Part shown: positions 61,438 through 64,000 of the stretch, piece after piece
Layout: each line of letters begins with the position of its first letter
How positions within the stretch are numbered: position 1 is the stretch's first letter
Assembly: GCF_003609775.1 (NCBI RefSeq)
Contig: NZ_AP018049.1
Span: 744,001 to 808,000, forward strand
DNA length: 64,000 nucleotides
Direction: 5' to 3'
Source: Prevotella melaninogenica
GTDB taxonomy: Bacteria; Bacteroidota; Bacteroidia; Bacteroidales; Bacteroidaceae
Notes under the pieces: model-generated
Told to the model about the DNA's origin: nothing
The model's input: only the letters and a program-made list of their open reading frames with translations
The model's database searches: none
Made by a program: the position numbers and the translations under genes

Positions 61438-63108
61438 ATGCTGAAACATCTATATATAAAGAACTACACATTGATTGACCAATTGGATATAGCTTTCCAC
61501 TCGGGTTTCTCGGTTATTACTGGAGAGACAGGTGCGGGAAAGAGTATTATCTTGGGTGCAATTGGTTTGCTATTAGGCAATAGGGCTGACAGCAAACAGA
61601 TAAAGCAAGGAGAGAAGAAATGTACGATTGAGGCACATTTCGACCTCTCTAACTATGGCTTTGAATCCTTCTTTGAAGAGCAGGATATAGATTTTGAACC
61701 TGAAGATACAATCGTTCGTCGTGAACTAACGGCTACAGGAAAGTCACGTGCTTTTATCAATGATACTCCAGTATCACTGCAAATGATGCGTGCATTGGGT
61801 GAGCAGCTTATTGACATTCATTCGCAGCATCAGAATCTGTTGTTACAGAAGGATGACTTCCAGTTGAATGTTGTGGATATTATTGCTCAAGACAATAAGG
61901 AATTGGCTGCTTATCGTTTGGCTTATCATGACTATAAAGAAACTGAAAGGCGTCTTTCTGATTTGAAAGAGCAGATTTCCAAAGCACAGGAAAATGAAGA
62001 ATTTATGCGTTTCCAGTTCAGTGAATTGGAGAATGCAGGCTTAATTGAAGGCAGACAAGAAGAATTGGAGCAGGAGAGTGAAACTCTCTCTCATTCAGAA
62101 GATATCAAAACTGCTTTCTACGAGACTGATAATCTGTTGAATGATGACGACAATGGAGTTATCCGAAAGCTGGGACAGAGTCTGGATAGCCTTGGAAATA
62201 TTGAGAAGGTATATCCTAAAGCGCAAGAACTTGTACAACGTTTATCATCTGTACATATAGAACTGAAAGATATTGCAGGTGAGATTGGTAGTGAAGTTGA
62301 GAATATAGACTTTGACCCTTCTTGCTTAGATAGTATAAATCAACAACTTGATTTGCTGAATACACTTGAGCAGAAGTATCACGTTTCTACAGAGAAAGAA
62401 CTCATTGAGATACGTGATAACATTGCTAATCAGCTAAAGAATATTGATAACAGTGATGAAGAACTGGATTTACTTGAGCAAGAAGTGAAGACAAAACTTA
62501 CTGCTTGTGAAAAGCAAGCAGAGAAGTTGACTGCACTCAGACGTAAGGCTACCAAGACTGTTGAAGAACAGATGAGTAGTCGACTTATACCATTGGGTAT
62601 TCCGAATGTTAGATTTAAGGTTGATTTGTCATCTAAACCATTGTCGTTGGATGGTGCAGATAAGGTTCAATTCCTTTTCTCTGCCAATACAAGTACGGCT
62701 ATGGAACCAGTTGCACAGGTGGCATCTGGTGGTGAGATTGCCCGTGTAATGTTATCGTTAAAGGCAATGGTAAGTGGGGCAGTGAAGCTGCCAACGATTA
62801 TCTTTGACGAGATTGACACGGGTGTGAGTGGTAAAATTGCTCAGAAGATGGCATTTATCATGCAGGAAATGGGTGATAACAATCGTCAAGTTATTTCCAT
62901 TACTCATCTTCCACAGATTGCAGCTTTGGGTAGCTCACACTATAAGGTTGAGAAGGAGGAAACGACAGAAGGAACGCGTAGTCACATGCGTGAGCTGACT
63001 CAAGAGCAACGTGTGAATGAAATTGCGCAGATGCTTTCGGGTGCTGATGTCTCTGATGCTGCTTTACAGAATGCTCGTGAACTATTAGATTTAAGTAAGA
63101 AGAAATAA
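61438..63108 (+). CDS. recN: DNA repair protein RecN
   Basis: A 556-residue SMC-like ATPase acting in double-strand break repair. The Walker A loop GETGAGKSIILGAIGLLLG lies near residue 29, followed by DIHSQHQNLLL. A long coiled coil (about residues 155-370) separates the halves, and the C-terminal part has ASGGEIARVMLSLKAM and Walker B IIFDEIDTGVSG, then THLPQIAALG. Length is normal. It follows the PorD-like gene by 63 bases and precedes the trypsin-fold gene by 23. Confidence 0.95.
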   Translation: MLKHLYIKNYTLIDQLDIAFHSGFSVITGETGAGKSIILGAIGLLLGNRADSKQIKQGEKKCTIEAHFDLSNYGFESFFEEQDIDFEPEDTIVRRELTATGKSRAFINDTPVSLQMMRALGEQLIDIHSQHQNLLLQKDDFQLNVVDIIAQDNKELAAYRLAYHDYKETERRLSDLKEQISKAQENEEFMRFQFSELENAGLIEGRQEELEQESETLSHSEDIKTAFYETDNLLNDDDNGVIRKLGQSLDSLGNIEKVYPKAQELVQRLSSVHIELKDIAGEIGSEVENIDFDPSCLDSINQQLDLLNTLEQKYHVSTEKELIEIRDNIANQLKNIDNSDEELDLLEQEVKTKLTACEKQAEKLTALRRKATKTVEEQMSSRLIPLGIPNVRFKVDLSSKPLSLDGADKVQFLFSANTSTAMEPVAQVASGGEIARVMLSLKAMVSGAVKLPTIIFDEIDTGVSGKIAQKMAFIMQEMGDNNRQVISITHLPQIAALGSSHYKVEKEETTEGTRSHMRELTQEQRVNEIAQMLSGADVSDAALQNARELLDLSKKK

Positions 63109-63131
63109 TAACACCTTACTAAAAATATACA

Positions 63132-64000
63132 ATGAAAGAAATAATGAACATGAAACTGAAAACTTTAATTTTGACCATTGCCCTCATATTGGGTGCCTCT
63201 ACTAACATTTTTGCTCAGCCTGGTGCAGTTAAGAAGGCTGCAGATGCTGCTTTTACATTGACAACCTTTAAAGCAGACGGTAGTATTTTAGCAACATCTA
63301 ACGGCGTATGTATTAGTACGGAAGGTATTGCTGTGAGTCCTTGGAAGCCTTTTATAGGAGCAGATAAGGCTGTTATTATTGATGCTAAAGGACAGAAACA
63401 CGAGGTGGAATGCCTGCTTGGTGCCAATGAGATTTATGACATTGTTAAGTTTCAAGTGAGCGGTAAGACTGTTGCTGCCCCTTTGGCAACAACTGTTTCT
63501 GCAGGGGATGAAGCATGGGTTACACCTATGTCAAAGGGTGGTAATGCAGAGAAAGCAGATGTGTCAAGTGTTGAAAAGTTCATGGATAAGTATAATTATA
63601 CGATTCTGAAATCTTCAGCTACCGATAAGTTGAATGGTGCTCCTGTCTTTAATACTAAAGGACAGGTTATCGGTTTGTTTAATTCTGCTGGCGAATCTCA
63701 GAGTTCTACAGATGCAAACTATGCAAAGGACTTTATTGTTAAGGGACTATCACAGAATGATATTACTCTTCGTCAGAGTGATATTCGTATTGGTTTGCCA
63801 AATACGATAGAAGAGGCTGTTGTTGCTCTGATGCTCTCTTCTGAGAAACCAGCCAATATTCATGAAGCTGTTGTCAACGAATTTATTACAAAGTTCCCAC
63901 AGGCAAATGATGGTTATTATGCTTTAGCGAATTTACAGATAGCAAAAGGTGAGGTCGCTAATGCTGATAAAACTATGCAAACTGCTATTAGTAAGGTCGC
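63132..64000 (+). CDS. Secreted trypsin-fold/TPR-like protein, catalytically degenerate (3' end outside window)
   Basis: About 289 codons are present. A signal peptide (KTLILTIALILGASTNIFAQ) is followed by a domain with the outline of a chymotrypsin-like protease: SNGVCISTEGIAVSPWKPF where the catalytic His should be, EIYDIVKFQV where the Asp lies, and KLNGAPVFNTKGQVIGLFN in place of the usual GNSGGPL loop. His and Ser are thus replaced, so it is probably a binding domain without protease activity. A helical region resembling tetratricopeptide repeats (FITKFPQANDGYYALANLQIAKGE) starts near residue 255 and runs off the window. Any of three ATG codons (63132, 63144, 63150) could be the start. 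Confidence 0.7.
   Translation, partial: MKEIMNMKLKTLILTIALILGASTNIFAQPGAVKKAADAAFTLTTFKADGSILATSNGVCISTEGIAVSPWKPFIGADKAVIIDAKGQKHEVECLLGANEIYDIVKFQVSGKTVAAPLATTVSAGDEAWVTPMSKGGNAEKADVSSVEKFMDKYNYTILKSSATDKLNGAPVFNTKGQVIGLFNSAGESQSSTDANYAKDFIVKGLSQNDITLRQSDIRIGLPNTIEEAVVALMLSSEKPANIHEAVVNEFITKFPQANDGYYALANLQIAKGEVANADKTMQTAISKV

Noticed and set aside
1..64000. tRNA, rRNA or tmRNA genes
   Set aside because: I looked in all gene-free spacers for T-loop motifs and cloverleaf arms and found none; a covariance-model scan would settle it.

Overview
The window looks like chromosomal DNA of a Bacteroidales bacterium, most probably an oral-type Prevotella. It is AT-rich. Genes are preceded by the Bacteroidetes promoter (-7 TAnnTTTG, often with TTTG about 19 bases upstream) rather than by Shine-Dalgarno sequences. 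The gene set fits that group: NADH dehydrogenase without NuoEFG, a nuoCD fusion, a PorD-like DUF4835 gene after coaBC, pyruvate phosphate dikinase, pyruvate:ferredoxin oxidoreductase and DUF3127. No rRNA, tRNA or CRISPR array was found.

Layout. 1-9.1 kb (minus): recA (cut by the window edge) behind a TfoX-domain protein and a carboxynorspermidine dehydrogenase-like gene; two small proteins; nifJ; an AAA ATPase. 9.2-16.7 kb: an ATP-grasp-like protein, a 53-residue membrane peptide, a porin, rlmD and ppdK. 17.7-26.3 kb: M3 peptidase, dCMP deaminase, S41 protease, 5-formyl-THF cyclo-ligase, a repeat-bearing lipoprotein with a partner gene, and a plasmid-type replication initiator. 26.7-36.4 kb: two LuxR-type regulators (one with a hemerythrin-like domain), a phospholipase D-like protein, kdsD and kdsA for Kdo synthesis, a small outer-membrane protein, a large MscS channel and a BadF-type sugar kinase. 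37.0-47.5 kb: a complete nuoABCDHIJKLMN operon ending in a clear terminator. 47.6-56.3 kb: an accessory island bounded by insertion-sequence remnants. 56.6-64 kb: DUF3127 protein, dnaN, a DEDDh exonuclease, coaBC, porD-like, recN and the start of a secreted trypsin-fold/TPR protein.

The most unusual region is the island. It holds a broken IS4-type element, a broken winged-helix gene, a tight five-gene operon (CDP-alcohol phosphatidyltransferase, patatin, SDR, PAP2/dual-specificity phosphatase, alpha/beta hydrolase-methyltransferase) and a decayed IS1380 transposase. The operon resembles the uncharacterised Escherichia coli ynbA/ynbC/ynbD genes, with a patatin and an SDR where E. coli has a CDP-diglyceride synthase (ynbB). 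It looks like a horizontally acquired membrane-lipid synthesis or modification pathway.

The second notable signal is two families of dispersed intergenic repeats, six and three copies, each built on an exact 22-base period. Family 1 is a short array of near-palindromes of the form RGCAC-N5-GTGYT; family 2 is an array around CTTTT. Neither is explained by genes, terminators or CRISPR.
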